Below, piece after piece: positions 43,389 through 52,855 of a DNA stretch of 64,000 nt. Source of the DNA: Streptomyces radicis (GTDB lineage Bacteria; Actinomycetota; Actinomycetes; Streptomycetales; Streptomycetaceae); assembly GCF_003626575.1 (NCBI RefSeq), contig NZ_RBDY01000006.1:124001-188000 (forward strand), in the 5' to 3' direction. Made by a program: the position numbers and the translations under genes. Position 1 is the stretch's first letter. The number at the start of each line of letters is the position of its first letter. The notes beneath the pieces were generated by a model, which was not told the DNA's origin, ran no database searches, and saw only the letters and a list, made by a program, of their open reading frames with translations.

Positions 43389-44096
43389 ATGATCAGCATT
43401 CTCTCCGGCGCCCGGTGGCGCGGCGCGCGCGGCGCCCGCCGAGGGGCGCTGTGCGCGACCGCGCTCCTGGCCGCCGTCACGGGCGCGGCACCGGCGTGGG
43501 CGGGCGCGGCGGATCCGGCGGATCCGGGCTCGAGCGGTGGCCTCGGCGCGTTCGCCCGCCTCGGCCAGCGGCCCGACGAGCCGGGCGCCCTCGCCCTCGC
43601 GGAGGGCCAGGCCACCTATCCGGCGGGGCCACGGCGGGTGTCGCTCGCCACGGTCGCCTTCGGCGAGGCGGGCAGCGCCCATGACGTCACCGCGTCCGCC
43701 TCGGGCGACGCGGCGACGGGCCGGGTGCGGGCGCGCGCCGGGGTGGGCGACGCCGCGCTCGACCTGGAAACGGTCCGGCTGCGCGTCGGGGCGGTGCACG
43801 CCGAGTGCTCGGCGGCCCCGGGATCCGCGCCGCTCGGCTCGGCGACGGTCGAGGGCGCGGCGATCGCGGTGCGGGGCGCGCGGGACGTCGCGTTGGAACC
43901 TCGTCCGGCGCCCGGCACCACCGTCGCGCTCCCCGGCGGCGCCGGGCGCGCGTACCTCAACGAGCGCATCACCGAGGCCGACGGCGCCCTCACCGTGCAC
44001 GCCCTGCGGCTGCGGGTGGGCGACCGCGAGGTGACGCTCGGCAGCGTCACGTGCCGCCCCGGCACGGGCGCGGCGGATCAGGAGGACCCGGCGTGA
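43389..44096 (+). CDS. Secreted protein of unknown function
   Basis: 235 residues. Signal peptide: Arg-rich start, hydrophobic ALCATALLAAVTGAAPAWAG, cleavage after AWA. The mature part is Ala/Gly-rich with beta-type repeats (RVSLATVAFGEAGSAHDVTA, VRLRVGAVHAECSAAPG, LRLRVGDREVTLGSVTCRPG) and two cysteines that could form a disulfide. It resembles choice-of-anchor-type Streptomyces extracellular proteins; function unknown. Divergent from holB. Confidence 0.75.
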   Translation: MISILSGARWRGARGARRGALCATALLAAVTGAAPAWAGAADPADPGSSGGLGAFARLGQRPDEPGALALAEGQATYPAGPRRVSLATVAFGEAGSAHDVTASASGDAATGRVRARAGVGDAALDLETVRLRVGAVHAECSAAPGSAPLGSATVEGAAIAVRGARDVALEPRPAPGTTVALPGGAGRAYLNERITEADGALTVHALRLRVGDREVTLGSVTCRPGTGAADQEDPA

Positions 44097-44104
44097 GCGG
44101 GCGC

Positions 44105-44170
44105 GCGTTCAACGGGATCGGTCCCGCGTTCCACGGTGCCGCGTTCAACGACCCCGCGTTCCACGGCCCC
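44105..44170 (+). repeat. Imperfect 15-bp tandem repeats
   Basis: GCGTTCMAC occurs at 44105, 44126, 44141 and 44156 (spacings 21, 15, 15) in the short gap between two convergent genes. On the plus strand this encodes repeats such as AFHGAAFNDPAFHGPA; on the minus strand, VERG repeats. Confidence 0.7.
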
Positions 44171-44199
44171 GCCCGCCGGGGCAACGCCTCGCGCGCCCC

Positions 44200-47127
44200 T
44201 CAGCGCCGCCGTCCGCGCCCGCCCCGGCCGCCCTCGCCCTCTCCGCCGTCCCGGCCGTCGTCCTCGCCGTCGACCGCGCTGTCGCCGTCCGCGTCCCGGC
44301 GCGGGCCGAGCAGCTCGTCGGCCAGCGTCGGAACGTCGTCGAGCGGCGTCTCCTCGGCCCACTGCGGGCGCCGGGGGCGCTGGGAGCGGGCGGCGGCCGC
44401 CTCCTCGTCGCTCAGCCGCGGCAGCGGCCGCGTCTGATCGGCCGTCTCGGGGCCCTCGCCACGCGGGATGATGGCGGTCTGCTCGCTGTCGGGGTCGCTC
44501 GGGAGCGGCACCTGCACGGTGTCGGTGTTGTCCTGGGCGGCCAGCCGCGCCTCCTCGGCGCGCAGGAGCGCCTCCTCGGCCTTGCGCTGCTTCTCCCTGC
44601 GCCGTTCCTCGGCCTGGGCGCGCAGCCGCGCCTCCTCCTCGGCCTCGCGCCGGCGGCGTTCCTCCTCCTCGCGGCGCACGCGCTCCTCCGCCTCCCTGCG
44701 GAGGCGCTCCTCCTCGGCCTTGCGGCGGGCCTCCTCGGCGCGCAGCCGCGCCTCTTCCGCGCGACGCGCCTCCTCGGCACGCTTGCGCTCCTCCTCCTCG
44801 CGCCGCTTGCGCTCCTCTTCCTCGGCGCGCAACCGTGCGAGCTCGGCCTGGCGTTCACGCTCCAGGCGCTCTTCCTCTTCCTTGCGCTTGCGCTCCTCCT
44901 CCGCACGCCGGCGCGCTTCCTCCTCCGCGCGCCGCCGTGCCTCCTCCTGGGCGCGGATCTCGGCCTCGGAGAGCGGGAGCATCTGGTCGAGCCGGTGGCG
45001 CGCGGCGGTGGTGACGGACTCCGGGTCCTGGCCCGCGTCGATCACCAGGTAACGCGCGGGATCGGCCGCGGCGAGCGCGAGGAACCCGCCCCGCACCCGC
45101 TGGTGGAACTCGCTCGGCTCGGACTCGAGCCGGTCGGGCGCCTCGGTGAAGCGTTCGCGCGCGGTCTCGGGCGAGACGTCGAGCAGCACGGTGAGGTGCG
45201 GCACCAGGCCGCCGGTGGCCCAGCGCGAGATGCGGGCGACCTCGGTCGACGAGAGGTCGCGGCCCGCGCCCTGGTAGGCGACCGATGAGTCGGTGTACCG
45301 GTCGGAGATCACGATCGCGCCGCGCTCGAGGGCGGGGCGGATGACGGACGAGACGTGCTCGGCGCGGTCGGCGGCGTAGAGGAGGGCCTCGGCCTCGTTC
45401 GACAGGCCGCCGGACGAGACGTCGAGCAGGATCGTGCGCAGCCGCTGCCCGAGCGGGGTGGCGCCGGGCTCGTGGGTGACGACCACCTCGTGGCCCTTGC
45501 CGCGGATCCACTCGGCCAGCGCCTCGACCTGCGTGGACTTGCCCGCACCGTCGCCGCCCTCGACGGCGATGAAGAAGCCGGTGGCCAGCGGCGCGGCCTC
45601 GGGCTCCGAGCCGCCGCGCACCGCCTCCACCAGGTCGCGGCGGAGCGGGACGCCCCGCCGGTCGTCGGTGCGGCCGAGCACGACGGCGGCCACCGGCAGC
45701 AGCAGCGCGCCGACGATCATGAGGGTGAACGCGGCACCCCCGTGGTCGATGGTGAAGTCGCCGCGCTCGACCCGGTGCGGGCCGATCAGCGCGGCGGCGA
45801 GCGGCGCCACGACGGCGGCCGTCGCGACGGCGACGCGGGAGACGGCGTGCAGGTGGCGGGTGAGCCGGGGCCTGCGGAAGTCCTCGGTCTCCTGGTCGAG
45901 CAGCGCGTGCCCGGTGTGCGCGGCGGCGCCCGCGGCCAGCCCTGTGGCCGCCGCGGTGAACAGCACGGTGGCGGGGTCCGAGATGAGGCCGGTGCCGAAG
46001 AGGCCGAGCCCGGTGAGCGCGAGCGCCAGCGCGAACAGCCTGCGCCGGGAGAGCGCGGGCAGCAGCGCGGGCGCCAGGCGCACGCCCCCCGCCACGCCCC
46101 CGGTCAGCGCGAGCACGAGCAGCCCGAACAGCACGGGCCCGCCGCCCAGGTCGAACGCGTGCAGCACGCTCAGCGCGACGGCGGCGGCGAGCGAGGCCGC
46201 GGCGGCGGCGCAGCCGACGACGAGCACCGGGATGGCGCCGGTCCTGCCCTTGTCGATGCCGGTCCCCGCGGACGGGCGGCGCAGCCCCTCGAGCGGCGAG
46301 ACGGGCCGCCGCGGCTCGGTGCCGGGCAGCCGCAGGAAGTACAGGACGGAGATGGCCGCGGCGAAGAAGCCCGCAGCGACGTAGGAGCCCATCGCGGCCT
46401 GGTGCTCGCCGAACCAGTCGAGCCGGGTCGCCAGCAGGTTGCTGAGCAGCGCCGCGCCCACCAGCACGGCGGCGGCGGCCGGGATGGCGACGTAGCCGCT
46501 GCGCAGCCACAGGCGCCGCAGCGCGTCGTGGTGGTCGGGCAGCGGGCGGACGGCGGCGCCCTCGAGCGGGGGCGGCGGCAGCAGGGCGGGCGCGACGCTG
46601 TCGCGCGCGGCGGTCCAGACGCGTTCGGCCAGGCCCGTGACGAAGATCGTCAGCAGGATGTAGACATACGCGCTGTCGGGGACCCAGTCGATCCACAGCG
46701 GCGCGACGATCAGCAGCGCGACGCGCAGGCCGTCGGCGCCGATCATGGTCCAGCGGCGGTCCAACCGGCCCGTGGGCGCGAGGAGTCCGGCGATCGGGCC
46801 GAGCAGCACCACGCCCGCGAGCAGCGTCGCCAGCAGGCGCACGCCGAGCGCGACCGTCAGGGCGAGCGCGACGCCCCGGTAGTCGCCGCCGAACACCGGC
46901 TCGCCGCCGACCGGCGCGTACAGCGCGGCCTGCACGGTGAGCAGGAGCAGCACGAGCAGGCCGAGGACATCACCGATGCCGCCCGTGACCCGTGCCTCCC
47001 ACAGGCGCCGCAGCTCGGGCACCTGGAGCAGTGCGCGCCTGGCGCGCTCGCGGGAATCCGCGGCGAGCGCCTCGTCGGTGGCGCCGCGGGCGGGGTCGAC
47101 AACCTCTGGTTGCTCTGCTCGCGTCAT
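44200..47127 (-). CDS. tmk: Thymidylate kinase fused to N-terminal MFS-like membrane domain and C-terminal coiled coil
   Basis: 975 residues from the ATG at 47127. Residues ~40-500 form 10-12 membrane helices of MFS type. Then the kinase: GFFIAVEGGDGAGKSTQVEA (P-loop), VVVTHEPGATPLGQRLR, AIVISDRYTDSSVAYQGAGR (DRY), with DVSPETARERF. It converts dTMP to dTDP. From about residue 710 a long Glu/Arg/Lys heptad region (EEARRRAEEEARRRAEEERK and similar) predicts a coiled coil, ending in an acidic/Gly-rich tail. Kinase-with-MFS fusion at this locus is known in Streptomyces; why the kinase is membrane-tethered is unclear. Convergent with the secreted-protein gene. Confidence 0.93.
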   Translation of the reverse strand: MTRAEQPEVVDPARGATDEALAADSRERARRALLQVPELRRLWEARVTGGIGDVLGLLVLLLLTVQAALYAPVGGEPVFGGDYRGVALALTVALGVRLLATLLAGVVLLGPIAGLLAPTGRLDRRWTMIGADGLRVALLIVAPLWIDWVPDSAYVYILLTIFVTGLAERVWTAARDSVAPALLPPPPLEGAAVRPLPDHHDALRRLWLRSGYVAIPAAAAVLVGAALLSNLLATRLDWFGEHQAAMGSYVAAGFFAAAISVLYFLRLPGTEPRRPVSPLEGLRRPSAGTGIDKGRTGAIPVLVVGCAAAAASLAAAVALSVLHAFDLGGGPVLFGLLVLALTGGVAGGVRLAPALLPALSRRRLFALALALTGLGLFGTGLISDPATVLFTAAATGLAAGAAAHTGHALLDQETEDFRRPRLTRHLHAVSRVAVATAAVVAPLAAALIGPHRVERGDFTIDHGGAAFTLMIVGALLLPVAAVVLGRTDDRRGVPLRRDLVEAVRGGSEPEAAPLATGFFIAVEGGDGAGKSTQVEALAEWIRGKGHEVVVTHEPGATPLGQRLRTILLDVSSGGLSNEAEALLYAADRAEHVSSVIRPALERGAIVISDRYTDSSVAYQGAGRDLSSTEVARISRWATGGLVPHLTVLLDVSPETARERFTEAPDRLESEPSEFHQRVRGGFLALAAADPARYLVIDAGQDPESVTTAARHRLDQMLPLSEAEIRAQEEARRRAEEEARRRAEEERKRKEEEERLERERQAELARLRAEEEERKRREEEERKRAEEARRAEEARLRAEEARRKAEEERLRREAEERVRREEEERRRREAEEEARLRAQAEERRREKQRKAEEALLRAEEARLAAQDNTDTVQVPLPSDPDSEQTAIIPRGEGPETADQTRPLPRLSDEEAAAARSQRPRRPQWAEETPLDDVPTLADELLGPRRDADGDSAVDGEDDGRDGGEGEGGRGGRGRRR

Positions 47128-47273
47128 GTCGGCCAGCGTAACCTTCGTGGCGGAGGGGAGTGCCACCCACCCGAACATTTGCCCGGGAAACGATGGCAGT
47201 TGCGGTCGGGACGGCTTCCCCGGTGGTGCCCCACGATCGCCCGGCGGCGCCGTGACCGCCGGGGTCCCGGGGG

Positions 47274-50216
47274 TCAACCGGCGTCGGGGCCCGGCTCGGT
47301 CGGCGTTCCGCCGTCCGCCGCCTTCGCGTTCGCGCCGTTCCCCGGGGACTCGGCGGCCGTCTTCCTGGCCGCGGTCTTCTTCGCGGCGGTCTTCTTCGCG
47401 GCCGCCTTGGTCGCCGTCTTCTTCGTCGTGGTCTTCTTGGCCGCGGTCTTCGCCGCCGTCTTCGTCGCCGCCGTCTTCGTCGCGGCCTTCTTGGCGGTGC
47501 TCTTGGCGGGCGCCTTCTTCGCGGCCTTCTTGGCGGTCTTCTTCGCGGGCCCCTTCGCCCGCTTCTCCGCCAGCAGCTCGAACCCGCGCTCCGCCGTGAT
47601 CGCCTCGGGGTCGTCGTCGCGCCGCAGCGTCGCGTTGGTCTCCCCGTCGGTGACATACGGGCCGAACCGCCCGTCCTTGACCACCACGGGACGTCCCGTC
47701 ACCGGGTCATCGCCCAGCTCCTTGAGCGGCGGCTTCGCGGCGGCCCGCCCGCGCTGCTTGGGCTGGCGGTAGATGGCGAGCGCCTCGTCGAGCGTGATGG
47801 TGAAGATCTGTTCCTCGGCGGAGAGCGAACGCGAGTCCGTGCCCTTCCTCAGATACGGCCCGTACCGCCCGTTCTGCGCGGTGATCTCCTGGTCCGACTC
47901 GGGGTCGACGCCCACCACGCGCGGCAGGGAGAGCAGCCGGAGCGCGTCCTCGAGCGTCACGCTCTCGAGCGACATGGACTTCAGGAGTGACGCGGTGCGC
48001 GGCTTGACGGCGTTCTTCCCCGTGGTCGGCGTGCCCTCGGGCAGCACCTCGGTGACATAGGGGCCGTAACGCCCGTCACGCGCCACGATCTGATGGCCGG
48101 TGCCCGGGTCGGCGCCCAGCTCGAAGTCGCCGCTCGGCTTGGCGAGCAGCTCCTTGGCCAGCTCGGTGGTCAGCTCGTCGGGCGGCAGGTCGTCGGGCAC
48201 GTCGGCGCGCTTGGCGGGCTCCTCTGGCCCGGCGCCCGGGTCGGGCGGCGCCTCGACATACGGCCCGTAACGCCCCACGCGCAGCACGATGCCGTCGCCG
48301 ACGGGGAACGACGAGATCTCCCGCGCGTCGATCGCGCCCAGGTCCGTGACCAGCTCCTTCAGGCCGCCGAGGTGGTCGCCGTCGCCGTTCCCGGCGTCGG
48401 CGGCGCCCCCGCCGACCGCCTGGCCGCCGTCCTCGCCGAAGTAGAACCGGCGCAGCCACGGCACGGCCTCGGCGTCGCCCGTGGCGATGCGGTCGAGGTC
48501 GTCCTCCATCCTGGCCGTGAAGTCGTAGTCGACCAGGCGGCCGAAGTGCTGCTCCAGCAGGTTGACCACGGCGAACGACAGGAACGAGGGGACCAGCGCC
48601 GTGCCCTTCTTGAAGACATAGCGGCGGTCCAGGATCGTGCCGATGATCGTCGCGTAGGTGGAGGGGCGGCCGATCTCGCGCTCCTCGAGCTCCTTGACCA
48701 GCGTGGCCTCGGTGTAGCGGGCCGGGGGCTTGGTCGAGTGGCCGTCGGCGGCGATCCGTTCGGCCGCGAGCGCGTCGCCCTCGGCGACCTGCGGCAGCCG
48801 CCGCTCGCGGTCGTCGAGGTCGGCGCCCGGGTCGTCGGCGCCCTCGACATACGCCTTGAGGAAGCCGTGGAACGTGATCACCTTGCCGGTCGCGCCGAAC
48901 TCGCAGTCCCGCCCGTCCGCGCTCGTGCCCCCGACCCTCACGGCGACCGACTGGCCGACGGCGTCCTTCATCTGGGAGGCGACGGTCCGCTTCCAGATCA
49001 GCTCGTACAGCCGGTACTGATCGCCCGTCAGGCCCGTCTCGGCGGGCGTGCGGAAGCGGTCGCCTGAGGGGCGGATGGCCTCGTGCGCCTCCTGCGCGTT
49101 CTTCACCTTGCTCGCGTAGACGCGGGGGCGGTCCGGCAGGTAGTCGGCGCCGTAGAGCTGCGTGACCTGCGCGCGGGCGGCGGCGACGGCGGTGTCCGAC
49201 AGCGTGGTGGAGTCGGTCCGCATATAGGTGATGAAGCCGTTCTCGTAGAGCCGCTGGGCGACCTGCATGGTGGCCTTGGCGCCCATGCCGAGCTTGCGGG
49301 ACGACTCCTGTTGGAGCGTTGTGGTGCGGAAGGGCGCGTAGGGGGAGCGCCGGTAGGGCCTGGACTCCACCGAGCGCACCGCGAACGCCGAGTCCTGGAG
49401 CGCGGCGGCCAGCGCCCTGGCGTTCTCCTCGCTCAGCTGCTGGACCTGCGCGGGGTTCCTCAGCTGCCCGTCGGGCCCGAAGTCGCGGCCCTGCGCGACG
49501 CGGCGCCCGTCCACCGAGGTGAGCCTGGCGTCGAACGAGCCGTCACCCGGCACGGTCGTGAAGGTGCCGGTCAGGTCCCAGTACTCGGCCGAGCGGAACG
49601 CGATCCGCTCCCGCTCCCGCTCCACGACCAGGCGCGTCGCGACGGACTGCACGCGACCGGCGGAGAGCCGGGGCATGACCTTCTTCCACAGCACGGGGGA
49701 GACCTCGTAGCCGTAGAGGCGGTCGAGGATGCGGCGGGTCTCCTGGGCCTCGACGAGCAGTTGGTTCAGCTCGCGTGGATTGTTGACGGCGGCGCGGATG
49801 GCGTCCCTGGTGATCTCGTGGAAGACCATGCGGCGGACGGGCACCTGTGGCTTGAGGACCTCCTTGAGGTGCCAGGCGATGGCCTCGCCCTCGCGGTCCT
49901 CGTCCGTGGCGAGGTAGAGCTCGTCGGAGCTGGCGAGCAGCTCCTTCAGCTTCCTGACCTGGTCCTTCTTGTCGCTGTTGACGACGTACAACGGCTCGAA
50001 GTCCGCGTCGACGTTCACGCCGAGGCGGGCCCAGGGCTGGCCCTTGTACCTGGCGGGCACCTCGGCCGCGCCGCTCGGCAGGTCACGGATGTGCCCGACG
50101 CTGGCCTCGACCACATAGCCCGGGCCGAGGTAGCCCTTGATCGTCTTCGCCTTCGCGGGCGACTCGACGATGACAAGTCGGCGCCGGCCGTTCGCGGTCT
50201 CGCTGGTCGGGGACAA
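47274..50216 (-). CDS. topA: DNA topoisomerase I (type IA)
   Basis: 980 residues from the TTG at 50216 (SPTSETANGRRRLVIVESPA). TOPRIM: LVIVESPAKAKTIKGYL and LATDEDREGEAIAWHLKEVL. Catalytic Tyr in NGFITYMRTDSTTLS. The C-terminus lacks zinc fingers; instead there are repeated YGPYV-type modules and a long Lys/Ala tail (AAKKTAAKKTAARKTAAES and similar), the hallmark of Streptomyces TopA. That tail is known to raise processivity and help relax supercoils in the crowded chromosome. Essential relaxase. No zinc-binding cysteine set was seen. Confidence 0.96.
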   Translation of the reverse strand: MSPTSETANGRRRLVIVESPAKAKTIKGYLGPGYVVEASVGHIRDLPSGAAEVPARYKGQPWARLGVNVDADFEPLYVVNSDKKDQVRKLKELLASSDELYLATDEDREGEAIAWHLKEVLKPQVPVRRMVFHEITRDAIRAAVNNPRELNQLLVEAQETRRILDRLYGYEVSPVLWKKVMPRLSAGRVQSVATRLVVERERERIAFRSAEYWDLTGTFTTVPGDGSFDARLTSVDGRRVAQGRDFGPDGQLRNPAQVQQLSEENARALAAALQDSAFAVRSVESRPYRRSPYAPFRTTTLQQESSRKLGMGAKATMQVAQRLYENGFITYMRTDSTTLSDTAVAAARAQVTQLYGADYLPDRPRVYASKVKNAQEAHEAIRPSGDRFRTPAETGLTGDQYRLYELIWKRTVASQMKDAVGQSVAVRVGGTSADGRDCEFGATGKVITFHGFLKAYVEGADDPGADLDDRERRLPQVAEGDALAAERIAADGHSTKPPARYTEATLVKELEEREIGRPSTYATIIGTILDRRYVFKKGTALVPSFLSFAVVNLLEQHFGRLVDYDFTARMEDDLDRIATGDAEAVPWLRRFYFGEDGGQAVGGGAADAGNGDGDHLGGLKELVTDLGAIDAREISSFPVGDGIVLRVGRYGPYVEAPPDPGAGPEEPAKRADVPDDLPPDELTTELAKELLAKPSGDFELGADPGTGHQIVARDGRYGPYVTEVLPEGTPTTGKNAVKPRTASLLKSMSLESVTLEDALRLLSLPRVVGVDPESDQEITAQNGRYGPYLRKGTDSRSLSAEEQIFTITLDEALAIYRQPKQRGRAAAKPPLKELGDDPVTGRPVVVKDGRFGPYVTDGETNATLRRDDDPEAITAERGFELLAEKRAKGPAKKTAKKAAKKAPAKSTAKKAATKTAATKTAAKTAAKKTTTKKTATKAAAKKTAAKKTAARKTAAESPGNGANAKAADGGTPTEPGPDAG

Positions 50217-50424
50217 CGTCTGCTCTTCTCTTCTCCAGCCCGGGGAAAGTACTGACGATGCGGAGTGTGACGGTACATCCCTGCTGCGTGTCAAATGGGA
50301 AAACCCCGCAACGCATCTCGAACGGTAACCCGAGATCCGCCATTCCCGCCGCCCGACCGCCTCCCTCGTGTTGTCGGTGAACAGTCACACACGGTAGGCC
50401 CGAAGGGGCGGCGGCGCGCTCCTG

Positions 50425-51936
50425 TCACCCGGCGGGCAGGAGAAAGCCCTGCTCAACGAGCGGTCGCAGCCATGTCCCCGCCCCGGCACGGAGCGTCACG
50501 GGATCCTCTCCGAGCAGCGAGGCGATCGCGTCAAGGATGGCGGAGGCGAGGAGGGTTCCGTCACAGCTGCCCGCGAACCCGGCGCTCACGGTGTCCATCG
50601 CGCCGGCGCGCATCATGCCGTGCCGCTGCCGCAGGACGATGTGCTCGGGGTCCTCAGCGCCCGGCGCGCCCACCTGCTCCTGCACCACGCCGTCGGCCAG
50701 CACATACCGCGACGACAGCAGGGCCGCGTCGTCGCGGCAGCGCAGGAAGTCCAGGCGGTCGAAGTACCCGGTGACCGCGCGCCCCAACGGCTGCTCGACG
50801 GCGTGCGGCCAGTCCTCGACGCGGACGGACGGGCGTTCGGAGCCGCTCGCGCGCAGCGTGATCCAGCCGAAACCGACCGCCCGCACGCGCCGCGCCGCGA
50901 ACTCGTCGAGCCAGGCCGCGTACGCCTCCTCGTACGCCGCCCGGTCGCCGCGGTGCAGCCCGGCGTCGCGCAGCCACAGCTCGGCGTACTCGGCGACGTC
51001 CTGCTCCTCGCGCCGCACGATCCACGCGTCGCAGCCGGGCGGCACCCAGCCCGCGAGGCGCTCCCGCCAGTCCTCGCCCTCGACCTGCTCCCAGTTGGCG
51101 AGCAGCTGGCACAGGCCGCCATGGGCCAGGTGGTCGGCCGAACGCCGCACCAGCGCGCGGCACAGCTCGTCCCCGGCCAGCCCGCCGTCGCGGTAGGTCA
51201 GGCCCGCGCCCGACCTGGCGGGCGAGATGACGAACGGGGGGTTGGACACGATCAGGTCGTAGGGCGGGGCGTCGGACACCGGCTCGAACAGCGAGCCCTC
51301 GCGCAGCGCCGCCGGGGGCGCGTCCGAGAGCGCCAGGGTGAGCGAGGCCATGCGCAGCGCGCGGGGGTTGGTGTCGGTCGCGGTGACATGGGCGGCGTGG
51401 CGGGCGGCGTGCAGGGCCTGGACGCCGCTGCCCGTGCCCAGGTCGAGGACGCGGCCGACCGGGGTCCTCGGGGTCAGCGCGGCCAGCGTCGCGGAGGCCC
51501 CGCCCGCGCCGAGGACGACGTCGGCGGGCCGCCCCGCGGCGCCCGTGGCGGCGGGGACGCCCCCGGCGTCGGAGACGATCCACGCGTCGGACACGTCGCC
51601 CGACGCATAGGGGCGCACGTCCACCGTCGCGCGCACCTCGTCGCCCTCGCGCTCCAACCACCCGTCGTCGAGCGCCGCTTCGAGCGGCAACGCGCCCCCC
51701 GCGACCTTCCACGCGACGGGCCGCCCCAGCAGGAACAGCCGCACCGCGGCGGCCAGCGGGCCCTCGTCGCCGCGCAGGGCGGCGAGGGCGGGGACGTGCT
51801 CGCCACGGGCGAGGGCGGCGTGGGCGGTGGGCCCGAGCCGTTCGAGCAGGCCCGCGGGCGTGAACGAGGCGGCGAGCAGCGCCTCGCGCAGCCGGGGGGT
51901 GCCGGGCCCTGGGGCGGGGAGAGGGGTGATGCGCAC
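50425..51936 (-). CDS. SAM-dependent methyltransferase (NPPF-type)
   Basis: 503 residues from the GTG at 51936. N-terminal helical region (RLREALLAASFTPAGLLERL), then the Rossmann methylase VGRVLDLGTGSGVQALHAAR, VTATDTNPRALRMASLTLAL and YDLIVSNPPFVISPARSG. The NPPF motif suits N-methylation of an amide or amine, as in HemK/RlmG-like enzymes. A C-terminal domain of about 180 residues follows (DEFAARRVRAVGFGWITLRA). Likely modifies RNA or protein; the substrate is unknown. It is a steady neighbour of topA in Streptomyces. Confidence 0.88.
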   Translation of the reverse strand: MRITPLPAPGPGTPRLREALLAASFTPAGLLERLGPTAHAALARGEHVPALAALRGDEGPLAAAVRLFLLGRPVAWKVAGGALPLEAALDDGWLEREGDEVRATVDVRPYASGDVSDAWIVSDAGGVPAATGAAGRPADVVLGAGGASATLAALTPRTPVGRVLDLGTGSGVQALHAARHAAHVTATDTNPRALRMASLTLALSDAPPAALREGSLFEPVSDAPPYDLIVSNPPFVISPARSGAGLTYRDGGLAGDELCRALVRRSADHLAHGGLCQLLANWEQVEGEDWRERLAGWVPPGCDAWIVRREEQDVAEYAELWLRDAGLHRGDRAAYEEAYAAWLDEFAARRVRAVGFGWITLRASGSERPSVRVEDWPHAVEQPLGRAVTGYFDRLDFLRCRDDAALLSSRYVLADGVVQEQVGAPGAEDPEHIVLRQRHGMMRAGAMDTVSAGFAGSCDGTLLASAILDAIASLLGEDPVTLRAGAGTWLRPLVEQGFLLPAG

Positions 51937-51956
51937 GCCACCATTGTGGCGAGCGC

Positions 51957-52637
51957 TCACTCGTCCGCGCTCTCGCCCTCGCCCCCGGTCTCGCCCTCGC
52001 CCGGGCTCTCCTCGGCGGGGCTCTCCTCCGCCGGGCTCTCCTCGGCGCCCTCGCCCGCGCTCGCGCCGCCGTCCTCGGCGGGCGGCTCGGCGGGCGGGGA
52101 CTGGCAGCCCTCCTGGCGGGCGAACGCCTCGCTCATCTCGCCGCGCTCCAGCTCCTCCAGGGCCTCGGTGCCGCTGCGCCCGACCTCGTCGAGCCGCGGC
52201 AGGATGTCGCGCAGGCCCTCGGCGAACGCGCCGCGGTCGGAGGTGTCGAGCGCGTCCATCTCCTCCTTCAGGCCCGTGAACGCGGCGGAGAGGTCGTTCA
52301 GCTCGGACACCGTGTCCTCGCGGATCTGCTCACCGTTGTCGACGGGCGGGTCCCCGGCCTGCTCGACGGTCTCGGCGAGGGCGGCGTAGGCGTCCGAGAT
52401 CTCCTGGTACGCGGCCGAGTTGGTCTCCTGGACCTCCTGCGGCTCGCGGTCCTGCTCGCCCACCTGGGCGATGGACGCGTAGGCGCCGTTGATCCTCTCG
52501 ACCTGGGGCCGCAGCTCGTCGCAGACCTGGCGGGCCCATTCGTCGGCCCGCTCGTCGTCGTCGCCACCGCCGCACGCCGACAGCGTGAGCAGGAGCGCCG
52601 CGCAACCCGAGAGTGTCACCGCGAGCTTCTTGTTCAC
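51957..52637 (-). CDS. Small secreted lipoprotein
   Basis: 226 residues. Signal MNKKLAVTLSGCAALLLTLS with lipobox LSAC. The mature part is helical and acidic with three further Cys-containing spots (ARQVCDELRP; RQEGCQSPP). The tail has repeated PAEES and Gly/Glu blocks. No catalytic motif. A surface lipoprotein of unknown function. Confidence 0.8.
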   Translation of the reverse strand: MNKKLAVTLSGCAALLLTLSACGGGDDDERADEWARQVCDELRPQVERINGAYASIAQVGEQDREPQEVQETNSAAYQEISDAYAALAETVEQAGDPPVDNGEQIREDTVSELNDLSAAFTGLKEEMDALDTSDRGAFAEGLRDILPRLDEVGRSGTEALEELERGEMSEAFARQEGCQSPPAEPPAEDGGASAGEGAEESPAEESPAEESPGEGETGGEGESADE

Positions 52638-52855
52638 CGTTCCTCGTCCCTTCGAGCGCCGACGCCCTGGTCTGACGGGAACTTACACGCAGCTCATCCC
52701 TCATCCGAGTGACGGCCGGTGCCACTGTCCGGTTTTGCAGCCATTTGCCCCACCGCTCCGGCGGCCCCGGCGCAGACGCCCGCGGGGTGGCCGCCGCCGC
52801 GGGGAGTCGGTCCTCCCGCGCAACGCCGACCACCCCGTCCGAGGCGTTCCGGCGC

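Noticed and set aside
45355..47772. 805-residue plus-strand open frame
   Set aside because: Antisense of the MFS-TMPK and TopA coding regions; low-complexity translation.
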